This document shows, in pieces, positions 35,719 to 45,742 of a stretch of DNA of 64,000 nucleotides. This DNA is from Ruegeria atlantica. GTDB lineage: Bacteria > Pseudomonadota > Alphaproteobacteria > Rhodobacterales > Rhodobacteraceae. A model generated the notes under the pieces. It saw nothing but the letters and a program-made list of their open reading frames with translations. It searched no databases and was not told the DNA's origin. The stretch spans positions 116,451 through 180,450 of the forward strand of contig NZ_CYPU01000049.1 in the NCBI RefSeq assembly GCF_001458195.1, in the 5' to 3' direction. The translations under genes and the position numbers were made by a program. Position 1 is the stretch's first letter; each line of letters begins with the position of its first letter.

Positions 35719-36822
35719 GTGAAAATCGCTGAAATTCACATCTATAGCCACGATCTGCCTGTCAAAAACGGCCCCTACACAATGGCCAATGCCGAGGTCT
35801 GGGCGCTAGACACCACATTGGTCAAACTGGTGGCCGACAACGGGTTGGTCGGATGGGGCGAGACCTGCCCGGTTGGCCCCACTTACGCCGAGGCCCACGC
35901 CGCTGGTGCTCGGGCTGCGTTGGCTCAGATGGCCGAAGAATTATGGGGTGCTGAGATCTCTCCGCTAGGACTGCACCGACGAATGGGCGGCCTTTTGAAC
36001 GGACATAACTATGCCAAGGCGGCTATCGACATCGCGGCACATGATCTGCTGGGCAAGCAGTTTGGGATCAGCGTGTCGGAACTTCTTGGCGGTGCAGAAG
36101 TAGACAAGGTTCCGTCATATTATGCGACGGGGGTTGGGGCACCCGACGATATAGCCGTTCTGGCTAGGGAAAAATTGGCCGAAGGTTACCTGCGCCTGCA
36201 AATCAAAGTTGGTGGTCGACCGGTTGAAATCGATATCGAAACCATCCGCAAAGTGTGGGAGGCAATCGGCGGGTCAGGCATGCGGCTGGCCGTGGACGGA
36301 AACCGCGGCTGGACAACCCGTGATGCGTTGCGTGTCAGCCGCGAATGCCCGGACATTCCGTTTGTCATGGAACAACCCTGCGATACGATCGAAGATCTGC
36401 AAAAGATTCGGTCACAAGTGAGCCACCCGATCTACATGGACGAAAATGCCACCAATCTGAATACGGTTATCACTGCGGTGGGCACTGGTCTGGTGGATGG
36501 GTTCGGCATGAAAGTCACGCGGATCGGTGGCCTGCAGCCCATGCGCGCGTTCCGAGATCTCTGCGAAGCGCGGAATCTGCCCCATACCTGCGACGACAGT
36601 TGGGGAGGGGACATTATTGCCGCAGCATGCACACATTTCGGCGCGACTGTTCGACCCGATCTGCTGGAAGGTGTTTGGCTGGCAGCGCCATACATCGAAG
36701 GCAATTACGATGCCCAGAATGGAATTCGCATTGAAGGCGGGCATATCCAAGTTCCAACCGGGCCGGGGTTGGGCGTCGTTCCCGACGAAACCCGCTTTGG
36801 CGCGCCGGTCGCATCTTTCTGA
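35719..36822 (+). CDS. hpbD: 4R-hydroxyproline betaine/proline betaine 2-epimerase
   Basis: A 367-aa enolase-superfamily (mandelate racemase subgroup) enzyme that epimerises the alpha carbon of hydroxyproline or proline betaine. It matches from memory the HpbD enzyme of Pelagibaca bermudensis at the N-terminus (MKIAEIH.Y.HDLPVK.GPY) and in length. Lys163 (LQIKVGG) and Lys265 (GMKVTRIGG) are the acid/base pair; Asp193, Glu218 and Asp241 are the metal ligands; Tyr56, Asp292/293 and Trp320 fall exactly where the quaternary ammonium pocket lies. Downstream SDRs are coupled to it, and demethylases and a betaine transporter lie upstream. A different enolase-superfamily function is unlikely given these residues. 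Confidence 0.88.
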   Translation: MKIAEIHIYSHDLPVKNGPYTMANAEVWALDTTLVKLVADNGLVGWGETCPVGPTYAEAHAAGARAALAQMAEELWGAEISPLGLHRRMGGLLNGHNYAKAAIDIAAHDLLGKQFGISVSELLGGAEVDKVPSYYATGVGAPDDIAVLAREKLAEGYLRLQIKVGGRPVEIDIETIRKVWEAIGGSGMRLAVDGNRGWTTRDALRVSRECPDIPFVMEQPCDTIEDLQKIRSQVSHPIYMDENATNLNTVITAVGTGLVDGFGMKVTRIGGLQPMRAFRDLCEARNLPHTCDDSWGGDIIAAACTHFGATVRPDLLEGVWLAAPYIEGNYDAQNGIRIEGGHIQVPTGPGLGVVPDETRFGAPVASF

Positions 36823-36833
36823 TGGAGCATATC

Positions 36834-37565
36834 ATGGAGTTTGCGGGAAAATCAGCTTTGGTCACGGGCGCTGCAGGGGGGATCGGAACCACTCTGGTGC
36901 GCCGCCTACGTGCCGCCGGCGCGCAGGTTGCCGTTGCTGACCGCCTGACTGACGGGATCGAGGCCGAGGCCCATCTGCCTGGTGATCTGCTGGACCCGAC
37001 CTATGCCGATGCACTTCCGCAAAGGGCAGCAGATGCGCTGGGCGGGTTGGACATTGTTGTTAACAACGCAGGTGTCATTACGCGGGGTGCCGTCACTGAA
37101 ACCTCGGATCAGGATTGGTCTCTGTCTCTGGGCGTGAACGTCGAAGCCCCCTTTCGCATTTGCCGCGCTGCGATCCCGATTATGGCTGCCAACGGAGCCG
37201 GTGCGATCGTAAACACCGCATCCTGCTGGGGCCTGCGCCCCGGTCCAAACCACGCTGTCTATTGCATGACCAAGGCCGCGATTGCCTCTCTGACTCAATG
37301 CATGGGGATGGACCACTCCCATCAGGGCATCCGCATCAACGCGGTTTGCCCGAACGAGGTGAACACGCCTATGTTGCGATCCGGTTTTGCCAAGCGTGGC
37401 TTCGACCCGGACACAGCTGTCGCCAAGCTGGGGCAGACTGTTCCCTTGGGGCGAATTGCTGAACCCGAAGACATTGCTGATGTAATCCTGTTTCTGGCCT
37501 CGGATGCGTCGCGCTATATCTGCGGCGCGGTGCTTGAGGTGAACGGAGGCAAGCCAGTATCATGA
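36834..37565 (+). CDS. Short-chain dehydrogenase/reductase
   Basis: A 243-aa NAD(P)-dependent SDR. The glycine motif is [12 protein letters not shown], the NNAG motif is [11 protein letters not shown], and the catalytic Ser (NTASCWG) and YxxxK (YCMTK) are present. I choose the ATG at 36834, 6 bases after GGAG; another ATG at 36822 overlaps the epimerase stop and would add four residues. It overlaps the next SDR by ATGA. It may oxidise the hydroxyl of a hydroxyproline-derived intermediate, which is inference from position. Confidence 0.87.
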   Translation: MEFAGKSALVTGAAGGIGTTLVRRLRAAGAQVAVADRLTDGIEAEAHLPGDLLDPTYADALPQRAADALGGLDIVVNNAGVITRGAVTETSDQDWSLSLGVNVEAPFRICRAAIPIMAANGAGAIVNTASCWGLRPGPNHAVYCMTKAAIASLTQCMGMDHSHQGIRINAVCPNEVNTPMLRSGFAKRGFDPDTAVAKLGQTVPLGRIAEPEDIADVILFLASDASRYICGAVLEVNGGKPVS

Positions 37566-38296
37566 CCCGATTTGAAGGCAAAACCGCCCTAGTCACCGGC
37601 GGACGCAGCGGGATCGGTCGGGCCATTGCTGAACGGTTGCGTCAGGACGGGGCGCAAGTATTTACCGCGCAACGCGGGCAAGATCCCAGGTTCGAAGGGA
37701 TCGAGGCAGATTTTGGTGATCCGAGCAGCCCGCAATCTGTGGTAAATCAGATCGTTGAGCGGGCAGGGCGTCTGGATATCCTCGTCAACAACGCGGGCAT
37801 GATGCAGGAAGTCCTTGTCGAAGACATGAGCCTAGAGGAATGGCAGCGCAACCTGACAGTCAACCTGACGGCTCCTTTTCTGCTGATCAAGGCGGCGTTG
37901 CCCCATCTGCGGCAGACGCAAGGGAACATCGTCAATATCGGCTCAATCGAGGGATTGGGCTGTAATCCTGGCCATGTGGCCTATTGTGCGACCAAAGCCG
38001 GGTTGCACGGTTTGACCCGCGCCGTCGCCGTGGATCACGGGGCGGAGGGGGTCCGGTGCAACGCGGTGGCGCCCGGCTGGATCGACACTGAACTGAACAT
38101 GGGTTTCATCGACGTTCAGCCGGATCCGGATGCATTTCGCCGCGACATTGGCCGCATTCATCCCGTCGCCCGGACTGGCCGACCAGAGGAGGTTGCGGCA
38201 GTGGTAGCGTTTCTTGCGTCTGAAGAGGCCAGTTTTGTCACCGGTCAGGTCTACACCGTGGACGGCGGTCGCATGTCCAAGCTCAGCCTGCCCTGA
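37562..38296 (+). CDS. Short-chain dehydrogenase/reductase
   Basis: A 244-aa SDR with [20 protein letters not shown], catalytic Ser in NIGSIEG and YCATK. Its ATG overlaps the stop of the previous SDR by 4 bp, so the epimerase and both SDRs form one unit. It ends 4 bp from the stop of the opposing FAD oxidoreductase. Substrate unknown; a sugar or hydroxy-acid dehydrogenase activity is equally possible on sequence alone. Confidence 0.87.
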   Translation: MTRFEGKTALVTGGRSGIGRAIAERLRQDGAQVFTAQRGQDPRFEGIEADFGDPSSPQSVVNQIVERAGRLDILVNNAGMMQEVLVEDMSLEEWQRNLTVNLTAPFLLIKAALPHLRQTQGNIVNIGSIEGLGCNPGHVAYCATKAGLHGLTRAVAVDHGAEGVRCNAVAPGWIDTELNMGFIDVQPDPDAFRRDIGRIHPVARTGRPEEVAAVVAFLASEEASFVTGQVYTVDGGRMSKLSLP

Positions 38297-38300
38297 CAGG

Positions 38301-39641
38301 TCATTCCTTTCCTGAACGCCACTCTTTCCAAATCAGATAGCTATTTGCACCCAATGATGCGAACGGCTCTGGCGGCAGGCGCGGCGGCATCGGTTGGGCC
38401 AGGAAATGATCCGCTATGTCCGATCCGCCTTGCGTGACCAATTCCGCCACTGCCATGCCCTGCAATGTCCCTCGGGCAATTCCCAAGCCGTTCTGACAAC
38501 AGGCCGAGAAGATGCCGTCGTCCAACTCTCCGAATGCTGCTGATCCGTTTCGGCTAAGGCAAAGCATTCCGGCCCAACGATGCTCCATTTGCACCTGGGG
38601 CAGATGCGGGAACCGTTCGCGAAATTTGCGGTCGTGCACCCAGCCTGCATTGCGCAGGCGCATTGGGCTGGTCTCGATTGTCGGATGAAAAGTTGAACAG
38701 GACCGGATCAAAATCCGGTCGCCATAGCTGCCTGAGACCCGCCGGACTGAGGTGCCCATCGGATCGGCCGGAGTGACCGACCAGCGGGATTGACCGCCCA
38801 ATGTCGTGATCTGTTCAGGCGTCAAACGCTCGGTGATCGACGCGTAAAGGCAGATGTGCATCAGTCGGCGTTCGTAAAAGCCAAAGCTCTCCAGATGGCC
38901 GTTATTGGCCAGAATTATGCGGCCCGTCGAAACCTGCGCTTCAGGTGTTTTCACAAACCAACCCACGCCTTGTTTTTCAAAGCCGGTAACAGGAGAGTTT
39001 TCGAACAGATCAATATGTGGCGATAGGTGAGAGGACAGAGCGCGAATGTAGCCGGCGGGCTGGATCATCACTGTGCCGGGTGCGTAGAGGCCCGAGCTGT
39101 AGTGCGGGCTGCCCGTGATCTCTTGCATCTGTTGGCGGTCAAAAAGCGTGCTAGGCTCTCCCAACCGATCCAGATGTGCGGCGAATTCGCGGTTGTGCCT
39201 GTCCCCGGCTCGTGTGGCGGCTGCGTTGAACTTACCGCAGGGGTCGAACATTTCCTGCGGCAGCTCGCATTCTTCAGCCACGTTCGTTGCAAATCTTATT
39301 GCGCGGCGGTTTAGGGCTATGGTTGCGCGGTCCGCTTCCAGCCCGCCTCCGGCGTAATTGTCCGAGGCCAGATCATGGGGCAGATCGATCATGAAGCCCG
39401 AATTGCGGCCAGCGGAACCTTCGGCAAAGCGACCAGCCTCTAGCAGAACAACCTTGAGCGCTGGGTCAAGCTGGCGCAGCCTGCGCGCGGCGCTCAGCCC
39501 GGCAAACCCGCCACCGACAATTGTGACGTCGGCTGAGGTGTTCTGTTCAAGTCGGGGTCGCGATGTTTGGGGCGGCAGGATGGCGTTCCACCCCGCCGGC
39601 CCGGTCTGTCGTGGCACCCGTTTTGCAGTATAGGCCGTCAA
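38301..39641 (-). CDS. DAO-type FAD oxidoreductase (gamma-glutamylputrescine oxidase-like)
   Basis: A 446-aa FAD amine oxidase. The dinucleotide motif is VTIVGGGFAGLSAARRL (about 39-55), and GSAGRNSGFM near 76 is the block found in PuuB/OrdL-type oxidases. It oxidises a C-N bond of an amino acid or amine. It overlaps the aldehyde dehydrogenase stop by 4 bp (ATGA). In a hydroxyproline betaine pathway the expected step here is oxidation of a D-proline or D-hydroxyproline to an imine; its nearest-looking relatives act on putrescine derivatives, so this remains inference. Confidence 0.8.
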   Translation of the reverse strand: MTAYTAKRVPRQTGPAGWNAILPPQTSRPRLEQNTSADVTIVGGGFAGLSAARRLRQLDPALKVVLLEAGRFAEGSAGRNSGFMIDLPHDLASDNYAGGGLEADRATIALNRRAIRFATNVAEECELPQEMFDPCGKFNAAATRAGDRHNREFAAHLDRLGEPSTLFDRQQMQEITGSPHYSSGLYAPGTVMIQPAGYIRALSSHLSPHIDLFENSPVTGFEKQGVGWFVKTPEAQVSTGRIILANNGHLESFGFYERRLMHICLYASITERLTPEQITTLGGQSRWSVTPADPMGTSVRRVSGSYGDRILIRSCSTFHPTIETSPMRLRNAGWVHDRKFRERFPHLPQVQMEHRWAGMLCLSRNGSAAFGELDDGIFSACCQNGLGIARGTLQGMAVAELVTQGGSDIADHFLAQPMPPRLPPEPFASLGANSYLIWKEWRSGKE

Positions 39642-41134
39642 TCGATCGCCTCGTCCGCGTCATCGGCCAGATCAATCCAGATGGTTTTCAACTGGGTGTA
39701 CTGGTCGTGGGCATGGACCGAGTTGTCGCGGCCACCAAAACCGGATTGTTTGTAGCCGCCGAAGGGGGTGGTGATGTCACCCTCGCCAAAGCTGTTCACC
39801 GTCACGGTTCCGGCGCGGATCGCCCGCGCGCCGCGGATGGCTCGCTTGGCGTTAGCCGTAAAGATCGAAGCACACAGGCCATAGTCGGTGTCATTGGCAA
39901 TCTTGATGGCCTCGTCAAAGCCAGACACTTCGATCACCGACAGAACGGGACCAAAGATCTCTTCGCGCGCCAGAGTGCTGTGATTGCCGGGTACTTCGAC
40001 CACGGTCGCTTCGACAAAACCCTTGTTGGCATTGCCACCAATCACCACGTTTTCGGCTTGTTCTAAGTAGCCGCAGACCTTGTTGTAGTGGCCTTCGCTG
40101 ACCAACGCACCCATTCGGGTTTCCGGGTCCAGCGGATCACCGATGTTCCACTGCTTCGCGTGATGGGCGATCCGCTCCAGCAACTCGGCCTTTACGTCCT
40201 TGTGCACGATCAGACGGGACGAGGCGGAACAATTCTCACCCATATTCCAGAACGCGCCATTCACGACATGGGCCGCTACGCGGTCAAGGTTCTCGGCGTC
40301 ATCCATCACGATGGCCGGGTTCTTGCCGCCCATCTCCAACACAACCTCTTTGGCGTTGCTTTCCGCCGAATAAGTCAGGAACCGTTTGCCAGTGACGGTC
40401 GAGCCGGTGAAAGAGACCATGTCGATATCCATGTGTCGACCAATCGGCTCACCGACATCAGCGCCGCCACCGGGCACGATGTTCAAAACGCCGCGCGGCA
40501 GGCCCGCCTCCATCGCCAGTTCCGCGAGGCGCAGGGCGGTCAGCGTGGTTTCGGTCGCCGGTTTCACCACGACGGAACAGCCCGCCGCCAGCGCTGGCCC
40601 GATCTTCCACGCCAGCATCAGCAGCGGGAAGTTCCACGGCAGCACCAACCCCACAACTCCGATGGGTTCGCGCACCACCATGGCGATGTGGTCGTCGCTG
40701 GCGGGCGAGACCTGATCATAGATTTTGTCGATCGCCTCGGCATGCCATTTCAGGCAGTGGATCGTTTCGGGGATATCCACGGTTTCGCAGTCATAGATGG
40801 TCTTGCCGCTGTCGATACTCTCCATCACTGCCAATTCACGGGCATTGCGAGTCATCAACTTGGCCAGTCGGATCAGTATGCCCTTGCGATCCGAGGGGTG
40901 CATCCTGGACCAGCGTCCATCGTCAAACGCCTCGCGCGCTTTTTCGACGGCAAAATCCACATCCGCCGCGTCGCAAGCGGCAATATCGGCCAGTTTCTCG
41001 CCTGTAGCGGGGTTCACCGTCTCAAAAGTCTTGCCAGAGACAGCCGGGCGGAAAGCGCCGTCGATGAAGGCCCCGGTGGGCAAGGTCAGGCCCGCAGCGA
41101 TGGATTTGTATTCGTCCTGTGTCAGCAATTCCAT
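39638..41134 (-). CDS. NAD(P)-dependent aldehyde dehydrogenase
   Basis: A 498-aa ALDH with Asn168 (PWNFP), the Rossmann block FTGSTVTGKRF, catalytic Glu267 (LEMGGKNP) and nucleophile Cys302 (ENCSASSRL). It is in the middle of a four-gene operon between a DapA-like lyase (3-bp gap) and the FAD oxidase (4-bp overlap). 2-Oxoglutarate semialdehyde dehydrogenase is the step expected with a hydroxyproline deaminase, but gamma-glutamyl-aminobutyraldehyde dehydrogenase (PuuC) is similar in sequence. Confidence 0.9.
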   Translation of the reverse strand: MELLTQDEYKSIAAGLTLPTGAFIDGAFRPAVSGKTFETVNPATGEKLADIAACDAADVDFAVEKAREAFDDGRWSRMHPSDRKGILIRLAKLMTRNARELAVMESIDSGKTIYDCETVDIPETIHCLKWHAEAIDKIYDQVSPASDDHIAMVVREPIGVVGLVLPWNFPLLMLAWKIGPALAAGCSVVVKPATETTLTALRLAELAMEAGLPRGVLNIVPGGGADVGEPIGRHMDIDMVSFTGSTVTGKRFLTYSAESNAKEVVLEMGGKNPAIVMDDAENLDRVAAHVVNGAFWNMGENCSASSRLIVHKDVKAELLERIAHHAKQWNIGDPLDPETRMGALVSEGHYNKVCGYLEQAENVVIGGNANKGFVEATVVEVPGNHSTLAREEIFGPVLSVIEVSGFDEAIKIANDTDYGLCASIFTANAKRAIRGARAIRAGTVTVNSFGEGDITTPFGGYKQSGFGGRDNSVHAHDQYTQLKTIWIDLADDADEAID

Positions 41135-41137
41135 GCC

Positions 41138-42055
41138 TTAGCCCTCCGCCACGATATCTGCGATTGTTTTCTTCAGCACGCGCGTCACCTGTTCCAAAGC
41201 GCGTTTGTCATCCTTGTTCAGCCCCTTAAGCGGGGGCCGCATCGCGCCTGCGTTGATCCCGTTCATGGTGACGCCATGCTTGATGGTCTGGATGAACTTG
41301 CCGCCCTGTTCCAGCACCCGCATCAACGGCATCATGGCGGACATGATGCGGCGGCCCTTTGCGAAGTTCCCTTCGACAACGCAGGCTTGATATAGTGCTA
41401 CATGTTCGGCTGGCAGGAAGTTCGACCCACCGCAGACCCAGAACGGTGCGCCCCAGGCGAAGAATTCCAGCGCCTGATCATCCATACCGCAGCCAAGCTG
41501 GATATGCGGGTAATCCCGCGCCAACAAATGCACCCGGTTGATATCCCCCGAGCTTTCCTTGATGCCGCAGAAGTTTCGGCTGCGCCCCACGCGGTCAAGG
41601 AATTCTTCCCCCATCATTGTACCGGTGCGGTGCGGGTAGTTGTACAACATCACCGGCAAGTCAGCGGCCTTGTCGATAGCCAGCGCGTTCAGGGCGTTTT
41701 CCCGATCGGTCGGCACAGAATAGGGTGGGCTTGCCAGTAGGATTGCGTCTGCGCCAATCTCTCGCGCGCCCGAGGCCAGCGCGATGGAATCCGGCGTCAG
41801 CATCGCGCCGGTTCCGACAACCAGAGGCAACCGGCCTTTCAACTGTTTATGCGTGAACGACGCCAGTTCCAGTCTTTCTTCGACAGTCTGGGCATAGTTC
41901 TCACCCGTTGACCCACCCGATATCAGCCCGTGCACACCATTCTCAATCAGGTGTTCGATCACGTGGGACAGGGCATCCCAGTTTACGCCGCCATCTTGGT
42001 GATAGGGTGTGACCACCGGGGTATAGATCCCCTCAAATCTGAAAATCGGGTTCAT
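41138..42055 (-). CDS. Dihydrodipicolinate synthase-family lyase/deaminase
   Basis: A 305-aa class I aldolase of the DapA/NAL superfamily. The GGSTGE motif is at 47-52, the YNYP tyrosine at about 138-140, and the Schiff-base lysine is Lys166 (GIKESSGD). It is not a biosynthetic DapA by context: it shares an operon with an aldehyde dehydrogenase, an FAD oxidase and a GntR regulator. In hydroxyproline degradation a DapA-like protein turns pyrroline-hydroxy-carboxylate into 2-oxoglutarate semialdehyde, which fits. GAGGA lies upstream of the ATG. Confidence 0.88.
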   Translation of the reverse strand: MNPIFRFEGIYTPVVTPYHQDGGVNWDALSHVIEHLIENGVHGLISGGSTGENYAQTVEERLELASFTHKQLKGRLPLVVGTGAMLTPDSIALASGAREIGADAILLASPPYSVPTDRENALNALAIDKAADLPVMLYNYPHRTGTMMGEEFLDRVGRSRNFCGIKESSGDINRVHLLARDYPHIQLGCGMDDQALEFFAWGAPFWVCGGSNFLPAEHVALYQACVVEGNFAKGRRIMSAMMPLMRVLEQGGKFIQTIKHGVTMNGINAGAMRPPLKGLNKDDKRALEQVTRVLKKTIADIVAEG

Positions 42056-42062
42056 TCCGTCC

Positions 42063-42773
42063 TCATGCAGGTTTCGAAAGGGGCGGGATACCCATCGGGA
42101 TATCCAGCGCAGCAGGCATCACGAACAGTTCGATTTGGTCGCGTGACAGGTTCCAGTGATCCTCGGCCAGCTGCGCAGCAGCCGCCTCATCGCCCGCCTC
42201 GATGGCGGCGATGATGGCGTCATGCTGGCGACTTGCCTCGGACAGGTTCTCAGTCTTGTGCGCGGATTGGGGTTTATAGAAGGTCATCCCGATCCGGGCA
42301 TGGTCGATCAGCAACCGGTTGAATGATGGCCGCAAGTATACATTGCCTGACATCTCTCCGGTCGCATCATGAAAGCGGTTATTGGCCAGCGCCCGATCTT
42401 CGGCAGATCCGGACTGCAACGCGGCCTTGAATGCCTGTTGCGCGTCTTTCAGGTCGTTGATCTGCGTCCGCGTGGCGTTCTGCGCGGCAAGTCGCAAAAC
42501 CGCGCCATAGACCATGGGTGCAGCCAGAAAAAAATCACGTAGGGTGGTGTAAGACATCTCGGACACCCGGGCACTGCGGTTGGTGCGCAAGTCCAGATAG
42601 CCTTCGCCCGCCAGTTGCCGGAACACTTCGCGCAACGGTGTCCGGGACAAGCCAAAATCGTCGGACAGATGCGCCTCGTCCAGATCTGTGCCTGGTTGCA
42701 GGCGCAGCGTCAGGATCGACACCTTCAGGTGCTCCATCAACTCGGCCTTTCGGGATTTGGCGTCGTCTTTCAT
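42063..42773 (-). CDS. GntR-family regulator (FCD type)
   Basis: A 236-aa regulator: an N-terminal winged helix (LSDDFGLSRTPLREVFRQLA) and a C-terminal helical FCD ligand domain. The start at 42773 follows GGAGG by 5 bases; the longer frame begins with TTG within that site. It is the first gene of the operon with the DapA-like lyase (7-bp gap) and probably represses it. A TTGTATACAG palindrome 75 bp upstream is a good operator candidate, shared with the divergent GlxA-type gene. Confidence 0.88.
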   Translation of the reverse strand: MKDDAKSRKAELMEHLKVSILTLRLQPGTDLDEAHLSDDFGLSRTPLREVFRQLAGEGYLDLRTNRSARVSEMSYTTLRDFFLAAPMVYGAVLRLAAQNATRTQINDLKDAQQAFKAALQSGSAEDRALANNRFHDATGEMSGNVYLRPSFNRLLIDHARIGMTFYKPQSAHKTENLSEASRQHDAIIAAIEAGDEAAAAQLAEDHWNLSRDQIELFVMPAALDIPMGIPPLSKPA

Positions 42774-42847
42774 CCGTTCCTCCAACAGTCGCTGCGCGAA
42801 TCGTGCCGGCTATTTCGTTCATTCTCCGTATTCCAAAAAAATACAAG

Positions 42848-42857
42848 TTGTATACAG
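42848..42857. promoter_or_regulatory. Candidate GntR operator between divergent regulators
   Basis: TTGTATACAG contains the perfect palindrome TGTATACA and is preceded by a TACAA half-site (42843-42847). It lies midway in the 137-bp divergent region of the GntR and GlxA/AraC genes, matching the short TGT...ACA operators of FCD-type GntR proteins. Confidence 0.6.
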
Positions 42858-42910
42858 AAAAGAATCGTGCAGCATAGGCCGTCGACCACGTCAAACTGAA
42901 TCGGACGTCT

Positions 42911-43861
42911 ATGCGCCAACCCCGCCACATCACTTTCATCCTGATCGAGGAATTCTCGCATCTCGCTTTTTCCTGCGCAGTCGAGCCGCTGCGCATTGCC
43001 AACCTCGTCAGCGATCAAGATCTGTATGAGTGGTCTTTTGTATCCGAACACAGCAAGCAGGCCGTCTGTTCCAACGGGTCGGTGACTTTGGTTCATGGGG
43101 GACTGGACGCGCTGCCAAAAACCGACCAACTGTTCGTGCTGTCAGGTATTCATATGCGCAACCATGTCTCGCGCCCTTTGCTTGCAACCCTGCGGCGCGA
43201 GCGAGCGAGAGGTACGGCCATCGGGGCCTTGTGTTCGGGCGCGTGGTTGCTTGCCGAGGCAGGATTTCTGGACGGGATGCAGGCCGCCATTCACTGGGAG
43301 TACCACGATGCCTTTATGGAGGCCTTTCCCGAGGTGAATCTGGTGCGCAGTGTCTTTGTCGCCGATGAAAAGCACATCACCGCCTCGGGTGGCACGGCGA
43401 CCGCCGACCTGATGTTGCACCTGATTGAAAGGGACCACGGCGAAGAGTTGTCCATCGCGGTTGCTGACCAGATGGTCTACAACGCCGTTCGCAATGCCAC
43501 GGCCAAACAGCGCGTATCCCTTCAATCGCGCAACGGGATGCGAAACGCGCATCTCGCCAAGGCAATTCATATCATGCAGGACTGCATTGAGGCACCGGTT
43601 TCCCCGTCTGATATTGCCGGGGACCTGGGGATTTCAACGCGCCAGTTGGAACGGTTGTTCGGCAAATACCTCAACACGTCGCCCAAGAAGTACTTTATGG
43701 AGCTTCGGCTGGAGCGCGCCCAGAAGCTGTTATTGCAAACCGAGGCATCCGTGACCGAAGTGGCAATGGCCTGCGGGTTCGAAAATCCGGGACATTTTTC
43801 GCGCGTTTACCGGTCGAGTTTTGGTGTGACGCCACATGCCCAAAAGAACAAGATAGACTAA
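42911..43861 (+). CDS. GlxA-family AraC-type regulator
   Basis: A 316-aa activator. Residues about 8-185 form a DJ-1/PfpI (class I glutamine amidotransferase-like) domain with GALCSGAWLLAEAG at its elbow; residues 215-310 are a double AraC helix-turn-helix (DIAGDLGISTRQLERLFGKY and EVAMACGFENPGHFSRVYR). Regulators of this form include GbdR and CdhR, which respond to glycine betaine, dimethylglycine or carnitine. Divergent from the GntR-led operon, it is the natural activator of the betaine genes. Confidence 0.9.
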   Translation: MRQPRHITFILIEEFSHLAFSCAVEPLRIANLVSDQDLYEWSFVSEHSKQAVCSNGSVTLVHGGLDALPKTDQLFVLSGIHMRNHVSRPLLATLRRERARGTAIGALCSGAWLLAEAGFLDGMQAAIHWEYHDAFMEAFPEVNLVRSVFVADEKHITASGGTATADLMLHLIERDHGEELSIAVADQMVYNAVRNATAKQRVSLQSRNGMRNAHLAKAIHIMQDCIEAPVSPSDIAGDLGISTRQLERLFGKYLNTSPKKYFMELRLERAQKLLLQTEASVTEVAMACGFENPGHFSRVYRSSFGVTPHAQKNKID

Positions 43862-44247
43862 GTGATAAGGACGGGGGGAGCGTCTCTGTCCTAAGGCGAG
43901 CCATGCTGAACAGGCGCTCACCCCCTGATCCTGCTTCGTACCCCCTCGTTAAAACTTTACTGGTAAACTGGTCAGCAGGATTGAGTATTCATACATATCG
44001 AAGTGGGCATAACTATTACAAGATCGTGTCAGATATGTGTGCTTTTTTGTTTAAAACATTAACGTTTGCGGTGTTCACCAGTTGACCAAATGGCTCAAAA
44101 CAGGCCAACTGATAGGGTGAAATGTATAGACAGACTCTGAAGTTGGCCAAAAAAGACGACAAATCGGGAAATTCTGACCGCAATTCCCATGCCGGCGATG
44201 CTGTCAGATTTTACATCTTCATCACAAATTGACGGTGGAGGATATCA
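43862..44247. other. AT-rich intergenic stretch
   Basis: About 390 bp without a gene. It contains the words ACTGGT and ACCAGT repeatedly (43957-44080) and GGTGGAGG just before the next ATG. No terminator could be fixed. Confidence 0.4.
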
Positions 44248-44751
44248 ATGCACTTGGAAATCGGTAAATCTGGCTCCCGCTTCGCCAACGGCGCGGTTTC
44301 TCGTGCCAGTCGCGAGCGTCAGATTTGCGATGCGGCCAAATTGGCCGAAGCTGCTTTTTCCGAACTGACCGCTGTTGCGGGTCGCGCGCCGGATATGGCG
44401 GCGCCCAACGGTCAGGTTTTTCAGGTGTTCCGTTGGTATTTCTTGTCGGCTTATTGCACGCGATTGCTGACCAACGCCGCCCATCGGCTAGAGCGTCAGA
44501 CTTTACAGGTCTCGATGGACGTGTTCAGCGCCGTTAGAATGGTCCTGCCGGAAACAGAGGTTGAGGCATCCATGGCCCTGGTTCAGGGTGAAGTGACAAC
44601 ACCGGCCGCGGCGCGCTTGAACAAGATCGGATGCCGTGGACATTCTGCGGGCTGGATCGCCGCAAAGCTGAATCAGCAAGGTCGGGGCATCCCGTCAGAG
44701 ATCAAGAGCTCGCTTGCGGGCGCATTGTCAGCGTCGGAACGGCGTATTTGA
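44248..44751 (+). CDS. Hypothetical protein
   Basis: A 167-aa soluble protein starting MHLEIGKSGSRFANGAVSRA. GGTGGAGG lies 7 bases before the ATG. It is helix-rich with two cysteines and no signal or membrane segment. I do not recognise a family. The last gene before a gene-poor scar; base composition is like the chromosome. Confidence 0.65.
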   Translation: MHLEIGKSGSRFANGAVSRASRERQICDAAKLAEAAFSELTAVAGRAPDMAAPNGQVFQVFRWYFLSAYCTRLLTNAAHRLERQTLQVSMDVFSAVRMVLPETEVEASMALVQGEVTTPAAARLNKIGCRGHSAGWIAAKLNQQGRGIPSEIKSSLAGALSASERRI

Positions 44752-45742
44752 CGCGACCAGAGATCCCACACGCGCTGGGTAATTTCGACAAAAAATAATT
44801 CAACGCACTGTCGGTCTCTCAGTGGGAGAGTGGATCGACAAATTCAAGTTTATCCCGGCAAGTGGGGCTTACAAACGTCAAGTCCCCCCGTTTCAGGATG
44901 GTTGTATTCATACTCCGCGAACAAGGCGTTGAGCTGAATGGTCCAAAGTAAACTCAATACGTCACGCGCAATTCGAACCGCACCACCGGGGCTTGATACG
45001 TCCACCCCTCTACGCGGCCAGCCACTGCCACCTGTCTGACAACGTGCTGCCCTGACACTTAATTACCGTAATGCGTGGTTCTTTGTAGTTGACTTGGAAT
45101 TCGTGAGGCGACACGCCGCACTAAGTAACCCCCTCAAATCCAGTAAAAACTAGAATATACTAGTAACAAGACGCGCCACCCACATTAAACGTAGCGCATT
45201 TTAGAAAAAATGTGTCCACATTTCTTCTTGAGCCCCTTCGTTTTCGAATAGGAAATAGTCGGTTTCCAAAAAAACTTGCATTTTAACGGGATTTTCATAA
45301 TGGTAACGAAATCGCGAATACGTATTCTAAATTAAGAATTACTTTACCCCCCCCCCTCCGAGACAAGAATAGGGGTTGGCCTGTACCCCCTCTGCCAACC
45401 TCTAATCTTGTTCTGGCCCTTAGGTAGCTTGTCTGGCGCAGGAACGTCATGTCGCTCCGACCATTCCTTTATGGCTGCCCAATGATCCTGAGGTTTGGCG
45501 ACATATCTACGTGAGTGCAGATCCTCAATCGTTTGTTGCAAAGGCAGATACCACTGAATCTTAAGTTTAATGCCATGACGCTTGGCCCAAGCGCGAAGGA
45601 CAGTTTCCCATTCGCCCTCGGAGTGGGATTCCAAGTCCGCGTGAAGGTCAAATGGGATTCGGTTAGGCCAATCAGTCGATGAGAACAAATACAGAACATA
45701 GTAGGCTTGTCCAAACAGATATTGCCCCTTACCGTCCAAATT
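44752..45742. other. Gene-poor, AT-rich scar region
   Basis: About 1 kb. Its composition is more AT-rich than its surroundings from 45120 to 45350. Apart from the doubtful frame at 45344-45790 nothing coding is supported. It probably represents leftover DNA of a deleted mobile element. Confidence 0.45.

Noticed and set aside
40088..41395. 435-codon + strand frame across the aldehyde dehydrogenase and DapA-like genes
   Set aside because: It spans two well-supported genes on the other strand and has no family features.
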